In this document: piece by piece, positions 40,440 to 50,259 of the stretch
How positions within the stretch are numbered: position 1 is the stretch's first letter
Layout of the letters: every line of letters starts with the position of its first letter
Assembly (NCBI RefSeq): GCF_000237925.1
Contig: NC_031500.1
Coordinates: 2,766,185-2,830,184, forward strand
Direction of reading: 5' to 3'
Source: Schistosoma mansoni
Taxonomy: Eukaryota; Platyhelminthes; Trematoda; Strigeidida; Schistosomatidae
Length of the DNA: 64,000 nucleotides
The notes under the pieces: model-generated
What the model was told of the DNA's origin: nothing
What the model saw: only the letters and a program-made list of their open reading frames with translations
Databases searched by the model: none
Position numbers and translations under genes: made by a program

Positions 40440-42392
40440 TTGAAATGTATTTAGTTTGTTTTAATTGTTATTTTTCTGACGGCTGCCATATTGACTGCTC
40501 GCTCTTTGATTGTGCGGTTTGATTTTGACTGGGATCGTGCATTTTTGGTTGTAATTTGGAGCACTTTCCCAGATGAGGAGTGTTGGGCATGGGGTCACCG
40601 ACAATTATCAATTAGAAAAAAACTTGCTAAAGCTCATCGGATTCATAATGATTAATTTCAATAATACCGAATCGAGATTATTATTATACAGAAAATGTAT
40701 CTTACCAATTCTTAAATATGGTATCTTAGTTTACAGTAACTGCAGGCATAAGGACCTGATTAAAATTGAAGGTGTTCAAAGAAGGTTCACCAAAGCTGTT
40801 TTGGGGTATTCTGACAACAAAGACTATCACCAAAGATGTCAACAACTCAAACTAGAACCTCTCTGGATCAGGCGTATCAAATTAAACCTTATCTTTCTCT
40901 ACCGGCTTCTTAACGGTATTTCTTACTCTTCGCTATCTACCCCTTCATACTCTATGATACCGTCCCAGAATCTACGCAATAAGGAAAATATTCTAGCGAT
41001 TCTAAAAACCCACACAAATTTACGCCAGAATTTTTTCGTTATTCGCTACTCAACCATGTGGAATAGACTGCCAATGAACCTCCGATGCAGTGAAACTATA
41101 ATCCGGTTCAGAAGTCTTCTTGATGACTTTCTTTCCGAAAGTGGATTGTGTCACCTTTTGAATATTAACGTGCTTAACAACGATTTATACAAAAATGGTC
41201 CGTCATCTATCTAACTGACTGAAAAGCAAAGTGAAACCTTTGAAACTTTTCACGTCTATTTCACTTTATTTTATATTTATCTGAATATACAAAGTCTGCT
41301 TATGTTCGTATTTATAATTATTACTGTTATTAATATCATTATTGGTCTTTCGACACATTAGATATTCATTTCATCTCTTCTTGTCCTTCTAAACATATTT
41401 TATCCAAAGTCTACAATTAAAAACAAAAAACCCCTATGTTCCACTTAAACAAATAATTTTTTTTCAAAATATTCACAACATATAACATATAAAAATTTAT
41501 ATTTAATTATTCTTTGCAATTAATTATGACTATGATAGCATCATTCTAAATTATTATTATTGCACTAATGTTTATACTACAACCCGGTTTCATTCTGTAT
41601 ACTGTTACATAATTCTACACGTATTTATCCGAGTGCAGTAAAGGTTTATTATTATTGTTACTATTGTTATTATTATTTTAAAATTATTCGTTCATCTCAA
41701 AAATCTATATCCATTACACTATTATGATCATGGTTGAACCCTTTCACTATGCGTTCATTTCTTTACTCTCTCCTTTTTTTTTCCTTCTAAATAAATATTA
41801 TTCTTAAGATTACGAAGCTTTGGATTAAGGCAATAACTTGTGTTACGCTGAAATCAACTTATCAGTCTCTTTTTATCTTCACTATGTATATACACCTCAT
41901 ACACATTGATTATCTTTTGCACTTAGTTGAAACTTTCAGAGCATCACCCAAAACTATGACTGTGCTCGCACAAACACTTATTCTAACGTCATATCTTACC
42001 GCAATAATAAGTTATTTACTTATTAATTTATTCTGTTTTATTTTATTTTTATTACTCGTTTTTGTTATACATACATAGTTGTTTATTCTTGTTCTGCGTT
42101 AAGATATTTACGTCTTCCGCGTCTCCTTTATTTCTATTTCCTTAGTTTCTTCCTTTCCTCCTTCAAAATCAATTCGAAATTCTTGCTAATTACACAGAAC
42201 CTCATTTATTATTACTATTCTATTATTAATATTTTATTTTCCTTTTCCTTCCTTTCTCAAACATGGCATATGTATTGTTAACATTATTGAAAATTGTGTA
42301 TTATTGCATTTTTGAAGAAACCCGAAATGGTTTCTTCACAGCACTTATGTACCCATAAGGTGTTTGTGAATAATAATAATAATAATAATAAT
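40440..42392 (+). pseudogene. CR1-like element: short leader fused to C-terminal RT domain and 3' region
   Basis: A 213-codon frame (40573-41214) encodes the CR1 C-terminal part: LIGFIMINFNNTESRLLLYR, LPILKYGILVYSN, LKLEPLWIRRIKLNLIFLYR. Its start GVTDNYQ is preceded, at about 40440-40570, by non-coding sequence (CTGACGGCTGCCATATTGAC) rather than RT palm, so most of the element is missing. The 3' untranslated region runs from about 41215, and from 41850 is duplicated at 42780-43312. It ends at 42369-42392 in a perfect (AAT)n run, the expected target-primed tail. Confidence 0.8.
41850..42392 (+). repeat. Direct repeat, CR1-like 3' region, copy A
   Basis: Roughly 540 bases repeated at 42780-43312 in the same orientation. 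Shared landmarks: TACCGCAATAATAAGTTATT, TTCCTTTCTCAAACATGGCA and GCATTTTTGAAGAAAC. Divergence is scattered, which argues for two insertions rather than a recent tandem duplication. Confidence 0.85.
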
Positions 42393-43312
42393 AATTGTCA
42401 ACCAGAATAAACAAACTAAACCATTTAAACTCTGTCCTCTGGGTTGAAGGAAGAATTATGACGCCTCAGGATAAAAGCCGAGATTCTTCGGAAGTCATGA
42501 GTTCAATGCCTCTTCTAGCAACCAGAGCAACCATTAATACATGTACATAGAACGTTCGTATAGTGTGGGAGACCGAGAAGACCGGTTAAATAGCAGCAGA
42601 AATGAGAAGATACAAGTTGGCAGTACTTGGAATCGGCGAAACTTATTGGACACAAGCCGGACAGCAAAGGCTGATTACGGGAAAGATCCTGTTGTACTCA
42701 GGTCAACAAAAGTAAATTGCTCCGTATACTCAGGGAGTCGCTCTGATGCTGTCCATAGAAACACGAAATGCACTTGTACGCTTAAATCAACTAAGACTCG
42801 TTTTATCTTCACTATGTGTATACGACTCATACATATTGATTATTTTTTGCACTTAATTGAGACTTTCATGACATCACTCCAAACTATGACTGCATAAACA
42901 CTTTTTTTAACACCATATCTTACCGCAATAATAAGTTATTTACTTATTAATTCATTTCGTTTTATTTTATTTTTATTACTCATTTTGCGATACATGCATA
43001 GTTGTTTATTCTTGTTCTGTGTTAAGCTATTTACGTATTCCACGTCTCCTTTATTTCTATTTCCTTGGTTTCTTCCTTTCCTTCTTTAAAATCAATTCAA
43101 AATTCTTGCCAATTACACAGAACTTAATTTATTATTACTATTTTACTATTAATATTCTATTTTCATTTTCTTTCCTTTCTCAAACATGGCAAAAGTAATG
43201 CTAAAATTACTGAAGCTTGTGTATTACTGCATTTTTGAAGAAACGCGAAATAGTTTCTTCACAACACTTATGTACCTATAAGATGTTTGTGAATAATAAT
43301 TATTATTATTAT
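42393..43312 (+). mobile_element. Chimera of RTE 5' region and CR1-like 3' region
   Basis: Bases 42395-42780 match the 5' leader and endonuclease start of the RTE type at 20330-20720 (TTATGACGCCTCA, GAGATTCTTCGGAAG, ACTCAGGGAGT). At about 42780 the sequence switches to the CR1-like 3' region and follows 41850-42392 base for base with scattered changes to a terminal AATAATAATTATTATTATTA at about 43290-43312. The unit begins directly after the (AAT)n tail of the preceding copy. A composite transcript or RT template switch would explain it. Confidence 0.7.
42780..43312 (+). repeat. Direct repeat, CR1-like 3' region, copy B
   Basis: Second copy, carried by the chimeric unit; see the partner at 41850-42392. 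Confidence 0.85.
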
Positions 43313-43387
43313 CACTCCTTATTGACATTATGATGCACCCCCATACACCACCTCGATGGCTGAGTGGTAATATTTGTTTAGGTAATA

Positions 43388-46300
43388 ATGTCAGTCAGTC
43401 AGTCAGCTACAACGTAGGACCAGGCACATATATGCATCGGTCCAAGTTGCCATACCTCGTTAGCACAACAAGATCAACACCGGATTCATAGTAGTTAATT
43501 TAGTGTTGGTAGTAGTATATAAATTATAGGTTGTATATAAGGATATAGTACAGGAAGGAAGAGAGATATGAAGCAATTTTAGTCTCAAGGTTTAAGGGAA
43601 GATAAAGAGTGTATACACCTACGCCATTGTGATCGATTCTGAGCCATGTCACACAGAGTCTCCAACCATTGGTTACGATAGTCACGCGGACCCCAACCAG
43701 GTAGTCTGCATCTGCCAACATGGCTCAGACTAGAAGTTAGTGACTTCAAGCACTGATGCCATGTTTTGGTTTGGCCGCCCCTAACTCTCTTCCAACCGTC
43801 CCCAATACTAGTCATCATAGCGCGTCGTGGTAATCGGTGTTCAGGCATACGTAACACATGGCCCAACCATCTCAGTCGATGAAGATTCATCACCTCATCA
43901 ACTGATTTACCATCGTTCCTTAATACCCTGCGTCTAACCTCACTATTACTTACCCGGTGATCCCAGCAGATGCGAGCAATATTTCTAAGGCATCTGTGGT
44001 CAAATACTAGTAACCTACGAGTATCTTCTACTCTTAATGGCCATGTTTCACAGCCGTAAAGTAGAACAGAACGAACTGATGCGCAGTATACTCGTCCCTT
44101 AATTGATAGACGGATATCTCGTCTACGCCATAGGTGACGTAAGTTGGCAAAAGCCAAACGAGCTTTTTGAATCCGTGCTGAGATTTCGTCAGACACCAAC
44201 CCATTAGGGCTGATTAGACTTCCAAGATAAGTGAAGTTGTCGACGCGTTCGACTACTTCACTCCCTATCCTTAGTTCGGGTGTTGACGCAGGCCAGTCCT
44301 GGAGTAACAATTTACATTTGGATGGGGAGAAACGCATCCCAAACATCCTGGCATTATTACTGAGTTCCAACAGAAGACTCTGCATTTTGCCAGCGTCTTC
44401 ACCAAACAGGACTATGTCATCTGCGTATTCTAAGTCGCTTAGTGGCCCCCCTGGTAGGAGATCAATTCCTGTAGATTCAGTCGAAGAGAGTGTTATTTGC
44501 AGCAACAGGTCTATAATGAAGTTAAACAAAAACGGGGATAGTGGACAACCTTGACGGACACCACTTGAGGTTGTAAAATCATATGACAGTTCGCCGTAAG
44601 CTCTTACTCGACTAATAGTGTTCGAGTAAAGAGCCTTCAAAAGGTTTATGTACTTCTCAGGTACACCTTTCAATGACAGACACTGCCACAGAACCTCTCG
44701 GTCTATAGAGTCAAATGCTGCTTTCAAGTCAAGAAAAACTATTATTGTCGGACGCCGATAAGCGTGTCTGTGCTCTAAAACTTGACGAATGGTGAATATG
44801 TGGTCGATACAGCCACGACCAGGTCTGAAGCCAGCCTGATTTTCTCGTGTTTGCAGTTCACGAGTCTTAGTTAGGCGCCCGATAATTATTGAGGCTAGTA
44901 TTTTAGATGCTATGTTAGTCAGACTAATCCCTCTATGGTTATCGCAGGATGATTTGGACCCCTTTTTATATATTGGGACAATCAGTGATTGTGACCAGTC
45001 GGATGGGATTACATCCGTCTCCCAGATTTTAGCCAGAATATTAGTCAACCTAATCGCTAAAATTGGACCACCATATTTAAAGACCTCTGGAGCCAATCCA
45101 TCTGGACCAGCTGCTTTTCCTCGTTTCAGATTACTTATAGCCTTTTGAACTTCAAGTAGGGTCGGGGGGCCTACCTCAATGTTCCATTCAGGTTTTCTGG
45201 GAATAGTGGGTAGTTGTGCAGTAGCTGAAGGCCAGCTAAACTGCTCCTTAAAGTGTTCCGCCCATCGTTCTAAACGTTTAGGTTGAGAGCAGATAAGGGT
45301 TCCGTCTTTTTCGGAGATTGTCTCACTTACACTTGACTTCTTAATTCCGGTTTCTTTTATTAGTCTGAATAGTTGCCTGGTGTTGCCTACAGCCGCTGCC
45401 TTTTCCATCTCTTTTGCTTTCGTTGCCCACCACTGCTCACGATCGTTCCTTAGACTTTTAGTTAACCTAGATCTAATTTGTTTACGCTCTTCGTCGTGTT
45501 CAGAGCCTGATGGGATGAGTTTACGCGAATCCATCAGTGAAATAGACTTAGAGGAAATCCACTGGTTTTTTGGAGCCCTATGGCTTAAATGACTAATAGA
45601 TGTGACTGCTGTTTCCACAGCTGTTCGTATGTCTTTCCAAGCAGCATCTGGGTCAGTCTCATTTACAGAACTGCCTAGATGTGAACTCAGTTGTTTCTGG
45701 AATTCGCATTTGGCTTTCTCGTCCTCCAGTTCAATCCTAATGGGTCTTCTTAGTGTAATTTTCCTGCGTCCATTGAGGCGCAGACAAATGCGCGCTCGTA
45801 TTAAAGCGTGATCAGAGTCTAAACAAGTATTCCAATACGAGCGACAATCTTCTATTGAGCCTCTCCAACGATGACTGATGACAATATGGTCTATTTGAGT
45901 CCATCGTTGGTTTGGTGCAGGTGGTCGCCATGTTAGACGATGTCTCTCCTTATGCTTAAAATTAGTGCTTGCTAAAAATAAACGATTGTCTGAGCATAGT
46001 TGCAACAGACGATCACCATTATCGGTTCGTTGAGCCGGAATACTAAAACACCCACCTAAATGTCTTTCTGTTTGATTTAAGCTGCCTACCTGGGCATTAA
46101 AGTCACCCGCTACGACTACTATGTCTGAGCGCTTAGCTTTCTGAAGAAGCTCAGAGAGTTTTCTGTAAAAGTCATCTTTTACTTCATCATGGCTGCAGTC
46201 AGTGGGAGCGTAGGCAGAAACGACGAAAAGGCAACGACGTGTGTCCCTATCCTTCCGACTTCTTACGGAGCCATTTAGCCGGACAGCACACAGGCGACTG

Positions 46301-46910
46301 TTAACGGGGATCCATTCTAGTAGTGCCTGTTCTGCCCTTCTACTTAGTGCTATGCCTACACCTGCAAGTCCGCGAGAACTAGCCAACGGGTCGCCAGATA
46401 CACGGAGGGTGTATTTCGTCGGCTGTCCATTTTGGCGAGGTGAGGTCAAGTGAATGACCACACTGGGATCCTGTATGCGTGTTTCGGAGACACAGCATAC
46501 ATCAATGGTACGAGATTCTAGAGTTTTAGCTAAGGAGGCCTGTTGACCGATTTGGCATAGGGTACGTACGTTGAAGGCTCCAATGTGTAGTTTGGAGCGA
46601 GGTTTTAGTAGACCTGGGACAGCGTTTCGCGCACTAGAATCGTTGGCCATGGTGACACTTGAGGAGGAAACCGGGACAGGAAGTTTAGTGTTGAAAGTCA
46701 AGGTAGAAGGAATAGTAGGAAGTGAAGAAGGAGATTGATTATGAATACAGTGGTCTTGAGTGTTGTTAGAGGTATGAGGGCAGTTATCACTTCCCGGTTG
46801 CCCACACCGTGGAAGGAAGGTAATAATGTACATTTGTATTTATGATGAAATTTAGAACCGCTATCTCCATAATCCCCTTGTTCTGATTTCAATTGGGAAT
46901 ATCGCATATC
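43388..46910 (-). mobile_element. RTE retrotransposon, full-length or nearly so
   Basis: About 3.5 kb on the minus strand: a short leader, one long open frame (46833-43585), and a 3' region of about 200 bases ending in (CTGA)n at about 43388-43405 (GTCAGTCAGTCAGTCAG on the plus strand). Short simple-repeat 3' ends are typical of RTE. Its right end borders a BEL/Pao RT relic. The flanking target duplication was not identified. Confidence 0.85.
43585..46833 (-). CDS. RTE endonuclease-reverse transcriptase, intact 1,082-codon frame
   Basis: One frame without interruption. Endonuclease (about residues 82-350): FNVRTL near 88, SET near 116-118, GDFNAQVG at 243-250, WTQIDH at 311-316, SDHALIRA at 340-347. 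Reverse transcriptase (about 570-850): GKAAGPDGLAPEVF at 572-585, FRPGRGCIDH near 669, VFLDLKAAFDSID at 699-711 with the first catalytic Asp, GVRQGCPLSP at 758-767, and YADD at 803-806. The C-terminal domain holds CETWPLRVED, LRWLGHVLRMPEHRLPRRA and ends WRRCIHSLSSLKP. The protein nicks target DNA and reverse transcribes the element RNA in place. All catalytic motifs are present, unlike the copies at 15.5, 34.8, 35.5 and 60 kb. The first 80 residues are unconserved, so a later Met (for example residue 62) may be the true start. Confidence 0.93.
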   Translation of the reverse strand: MYIITFLPRCGQPGSDNCPHTSNNTQDHCIHNQSPSSLPTIPSTLTFNTKLPVPVSSSSVTMANDSSARNAVPGLLKPRSKLHIGAFNVRTLCQIGQQASLAKTLESRTIDVCCVSETRIQDPSVVIHLTSPRQNGQPTKYTLRVSGDPLASSRGLAGVGIALSRRAEQALLEWIPVNSRLCAVRLNGSVRSRKDRDTRRCLFVVSAYAPTDCSHDEVKDDFYRKLSELLQKAKRSDIVVVAGDFNAQVGSLNQTERHLGGCFSIPAQRTDNGDRLLQLCSDNRLFLASTNFKHKERHRLTWRPPAPNQRWTQIDHIVISHRWRGSIEDCRSYWNTCLDSDHALIRARICLRLNGRRKITLRRPIRIELEDEKAKCEFQKQLSSHLGSSVNETDPDAAWKDIRTAVETAVTSISHLSHRAPKNQWISSKSISLMDSRKLIPSGSEHDEERKQIRSRLTKSLRNDREQWWATKAKEMEKAAAVGNTRQLFRLIKETGIKKSSVSETISEKDGTLICSQPKRLERWAEHFKEQFSWPSATAQLPTIPRKPEWNIEVGPPTLLEVQKAISNLKRGKAAGPDGLAPEVFKYGGPILAIRLTNILAKIWETDVIPSDWSQSLIVPIYKKGSKSSCDNHRGISLTNIASKILASIIIGRLTKTRELQTRENQAGFRPGRGCIDHIFTIRQVLEHRHAYRRPTIIVFLDLKAAFDSIDREVLWQCLSLKGVPEKYINLLKALYSNTISRVRAYGELSYDFTTSSGVRQGCPLSPFLFNFIIDLLLQITLSSTESTGIDLLPGGPLSDLEYADDIVLFGEDAGKMQSLLLELSNNARMFGMRFSPSKCKLLLQDWPASTPELRIGSEVVERVDNFTYLGSLISPNGLVSDEISARIQKARLAFANLRHLWRRRDIRLSIKGRVYCASVRSVLLYGCETWPLRVEDTRRLLVFDHRCLRNIARICWDHRVSNSEVRRRVLRNDGKSVDEVMNLHRLRWLGHVLRMPEHRLPRRAMMTSIGDGWKRVRGGQTKTWHQCLKSLTSSLSHVGRCRLPGWGPRDYRNQWLETLCDMAQNRSQWRRCIHSLSSLKP

Positions 46911-46919
46911 TAACTACTG

Positions 46920-47604
46920 AAACAATTATTCTTCAGCCAAACCTTAGTTCGGATTTTACGACGGCAGATATTGAGTCTTTGTTTTATCATGTGATTAACG
47001 CGTCACAGATTCGCGACGCCCGGAGGTTTCTAAGTTGGCACCAAAGGGACAAAACGAATGAACTAGAAACCTATAGGATGAAGGTATATTTGTTGGGTGC
47101 GACCTCCTCACCTAGTTGCGCAACGTTCTTACTACAAAGTGCTATCCTAGATAACGAGACTAGGTTTCTTGAGTGTATATACAGACAGCGAAGGAACGGT
47201 TTACGTCGACGAGAAGGAGCTAAATAAGTATATTCTCAGCTGAAGGAAATGTTATAATCAGGGGTTTTAATGTAACCGAGTGGGCCAGTAACAATACTGA
47301 ATTAGTGGAGTTTATTCCAATGGAACGCAGCATAGAAAAAAAAGTTGATATTTGTTTATCTATGAAAAGCAATGAAAGGAATCTAGGGATGTCGTGGAAT
47401 GTTCGAACGGATAAGATTTTCTTCAGGGTGTGCGAATCCGATGCAACTTCTACAAGTAGAACCATTTTTTCGTATATAGCTTCTATATTCGACCAAGTGG
47501 GGCTTATAGCTCCAGTTGTTTTACCAGCTTCCTTCAACATACTATGCCATCACATTAACATTTTCCTTATGCAACCTCTGGCCACGGATAAGCCAGTTTC
47601 TTAA
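46920..47604 (+). pseudogene. BEL/Pao pol fragment (RT)
   Basis: Plus-strand frames at 46979-47227 and 47305-47604 show BEL/Pao RT features: DIESLFYHVINASQIRDARR, FLSWHQRDK, MKVYLLGATSSPSCATF, then NLGMSWNVRTDKIFFRV and FSYIASIFDQVGLIAPVVL. BEL/Pao elements are LTR retrotransposons; Sinbad is the schistosome example. Upstream finger motifs and the downstream RNase H and integrase are absent. It faces away from the gag and protease parts at 47864-50199. Confidence 0.8.
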
Positions 47605-47642
47605 GAATTTCAATCTACTCACATCTAGTTTTCTATTATTAG

Positions 47643-47820
47643 GTAGACTTTGTTAGTGACGCAAGGGCAAAGCTATCTGGTGATGTCCGTTCACTAACTG
47701 TATGTATTTGGACACAGCATCCAAGGCTTTATGATATTCGACCGTTATCAGCACACGGTGATTCAAGTTTTCTTCGAAGTCCAATTTATACAACTGGTCG
47801 AATCTTGCTTATAGTTTATC
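47643..47820 (+). CDS. Unidentified splice-bounded exon candidate
   Basis: A pyrimidine-rich acceptor (TAGTTTTCTATTATTAG) precedes 178 open bases, and the donor TATC|GTAAGT follows. The peptide includes VDFVSDARAKLSGDVRSL, IWTQHPRLYDIRPLSAHG and SPIYTTGRILLIVYR, with normal protein composition and no BEL/Pao resemblance. It lies between the two opposite-facing BEL/Pao parts. It could be a host exon whose flanking introns hold the element fragments. Family not recognised. Confidence 0.4.
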
Positions 47821-47863
47821 GTAAGTCGATAGATAATTCGTGAAACTCATATTTCTCATGCTC

Positions 47864-48710
47864 TCACTGTAAGGCCCAAACAACATCCAACCCTAAAGGG
47901 GTTATTATAGCGTATGGATCGTTAGATTTTCCCACTCTCTTCTCTTTCGTTTCATGTGCCACATGTACACTGAACACTACCAGTACTTCGACGTCTTCTT
48001 TGCCAACTCTTGGAAGGGTCACACTGAGCAAGTGAGACCATGATGCTATCTGAGGTGTCGTTGGTACCATCCTACGTAACATAGATAGTCTCTCAACTGT
48101 CCATATCTTTGGAATTTTAAATGATGAAGACGGATCTAAGGAGGAAACCTCCAGTTGAACCTCTTTACCATGAAATGTGGATTGTCTGTCCAGCGTTTTC
48201 AATAAAAGCGTCTTGAACTCTCACTCTAAACCCAACTTTCCAGCTGTATCCTCTGTAAAATGCAAAACGTCTAAACCACTCTCTAGGAAAGCGCGAGTCT
48301 GTACCACTCTCGATTTTTTTATCAATACAGACACTAACGCAAATGCTACTTGTCTCTGTACACGCTCAACACTTTCCTCCGTACACAGTTGGGTATTAAT
48401 GTGGGCAGCTATATTAATATCTCTGCTATTCCTGCTTTTAATGTAACAAGGTATGGTGTCTCCAACTACAACCCTCGAAGGCACATGATCCCGGTGCTCG
48501 ACAGTTTCTTGCTATGTGGTTCGCCTTCAGACAGACATTACACAACTTCAATACCAACTCTATCTTTTCATTAACATCCCTATCTCTAAGCCTTTCACAT
48601 TGGTCTAAGGGGTTGTTTCCAGTACATGATAAACATGGTAACCCAAAGGTTCTTGGTCTCCCGCGTAGAGCGACATGAGACCCACTCGTGTTAACAAACG
48701 ACAATCTCAC
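47864..48710 (-). pseudogene. BEL/Pao zinc knuckle and aspartic protease region
   Basis: Minus-strand frames at 48710-48438, 48484-48221 and 48202-47864 together show the BEL-type CCHC region (CNVCLKANHIARNCRAPGSC, WRHHTLLH), then the protease with RAFLESGLDVLHFTEDTAGK where DSGS is expected, and its tail (PYAIITPLGLDVVWALQ). The replacement of the catalytic DSG by ESG and the frame breaks mark it as dead. Confidence 0.8.
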
Positions 48711-48893
48711 TTGATACTCCTAATCAATGCTATTTTAGTAACAGCAACCGATCGCCTTTGGTTGCGATTTGACAGATCACCGTTGACAAGTAATCCATAT
48801 CTATTTTTAGCAATGCCAGACTGCTCTTTCACAAATTCGCAAAGGTCCTTGAATGAAAGCGTTCCACCTGTCTTAAGAACCCTACGTGCAACT

Positions 48894-50199
48894 TCAAATC
48901 ATTTTTTTCTGTAAGTGTAGTGGGAGTTTTAAGAACATACATTCGATGATCTTCGTGGAACTAAGATTGGATACATAGTTCATCTTCATGGATGTAAACT
49001 CACAAATGTGCATCTCACGAGACAGTCTTCTTAAATCATCTAGATCAGTCCTCTTAATAGCAGGGACGTTCAGCATCTTATCGATAGACTCATGAGTTAC
49101 TATGTGTCTCTGACCGAATGCTTCCTAGGGAAGATCTAACGCTTTACAATAGCCTTTTTTGCGGCGTAAATCTGCTTCCTTTTTGATCAAATGAATGATT
49201 GTTTGTTGTCAAAATATACGTACTGTCTATCCTCGTATGTAATAAATGACTTTATCCCGCGTTGGTGAACAACGGAGTTAAATACGTCAAATACGATAAT
49301 GGATTTAGGATACATATATTTTCTACAGTCATCGAGCTGGCCAGGGAATCAGAGCGATGAAGCGAACAGAAGAGAGAGAAGCAAAATGATGTGCGCTTTG
49401 GAGATAGCTGGGAAGCCAACTCGAGAGTGAAGCAAAAATAATGCGTATTGGAGATGGCTGGGAAGCCAACTCACTATGAGCAAGCATTGCTCAATATTTT
49501 TAATCAGACGAAAATGAATGACAGACATATAATGAATAAGATACGAAGTGTGCATACATATACACTCATATAAAAAGTAGTCAAGGTTAGTAAGCGAATA
49601 ATTAACAAGATCAAAATATGACTCATAATGGATAGGCGAGTTGGCTTGGTCAGTAGCTAGAATGAATTATATGAGCTTAACATATAAACTGATAGTACAC
49701 CTTCTTCTGGCTCGAGCGATGCACAATGAACAATAGTAGCCTTAGTTTCACCATTACAATACTGAACCAAATAGTTCGACCCAGATCGCAACTCAACTCT
49801 TTCATCAAAACAGTCCTCGAAACCCCGTATGAAACTCCAATAGTTCATGGGATTATCATTAAACCTAATGATCTCCCTCTTTGGTAGGTCTAAAGCTTTA
49901 AATATCATTGTTATCCAGTCTTTTCCAGGAGGAATATCAACTGCACGTGAGACAGATGTAGAATCGTATGACATTACCTTTTTGGCCGCAACTTCGTTAT
50001 AATGTTCTCCTCCCTTTTGACGTAGCCATTCTAACTCCATTCCTCTTTCTGTCTGAGCTAAGCGTACTTTTGAAAATTCTACCTGTAACAAGAGATCCGT
50101 TCGATAGCTATTTCCTCCAAAATCGTCATCACTACGAGTTTCTGAATAGTGAGGGGACAATTCAGGAATCTGATCATTTTTATGATTCCCGGTTGACAT
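48894..50199 (-). pseudogene. BEL/Pao gag, split by an insertion
   Basis: The first part (50199 to about 49697) holds the conserved gag block LDLPKREIIRFNDNPMNYWS, FIRGFEDCFDERVELRSG and YLVQYCNGETKATIVHCASL. The second part (about 49150-48894) resumes with KKGYCKALDLP, a stop, then EAFGQRHIVTHESIDKML and continues the gag alpha-helical domain. Between them lies a foreign 540-base LTR-like segment. Confidence 0.8.
49155..49697 (-). mobile_element. LTR-like insertion in BEL gag
   Basis: On the minus strand it starts TGTACTATCAG right after AAGG and ends ...CGCCGCA before AAAAAGG, consistent with TG...CA ends and a short target duplication. The gag reading resumes on both sides. Most of it matches 4880-5410. 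It contains an imperfect tandem duplication of about 53 bases (49377-49466, the unit containing GGAAGCCAACTC). Confidence 0.6.
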
Positions 50200-50259
50200 T
50201 TAACAGTACTCAATGTATGAATTTCTGGCGAGATGCCGGTCGAAACTTTGTGTGATTTA

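Noticed and set aside
44231-46453. Several plus-strand frames of 70-107 codons
   Set aside because: They are antisense shadows of the intact RTE frame.
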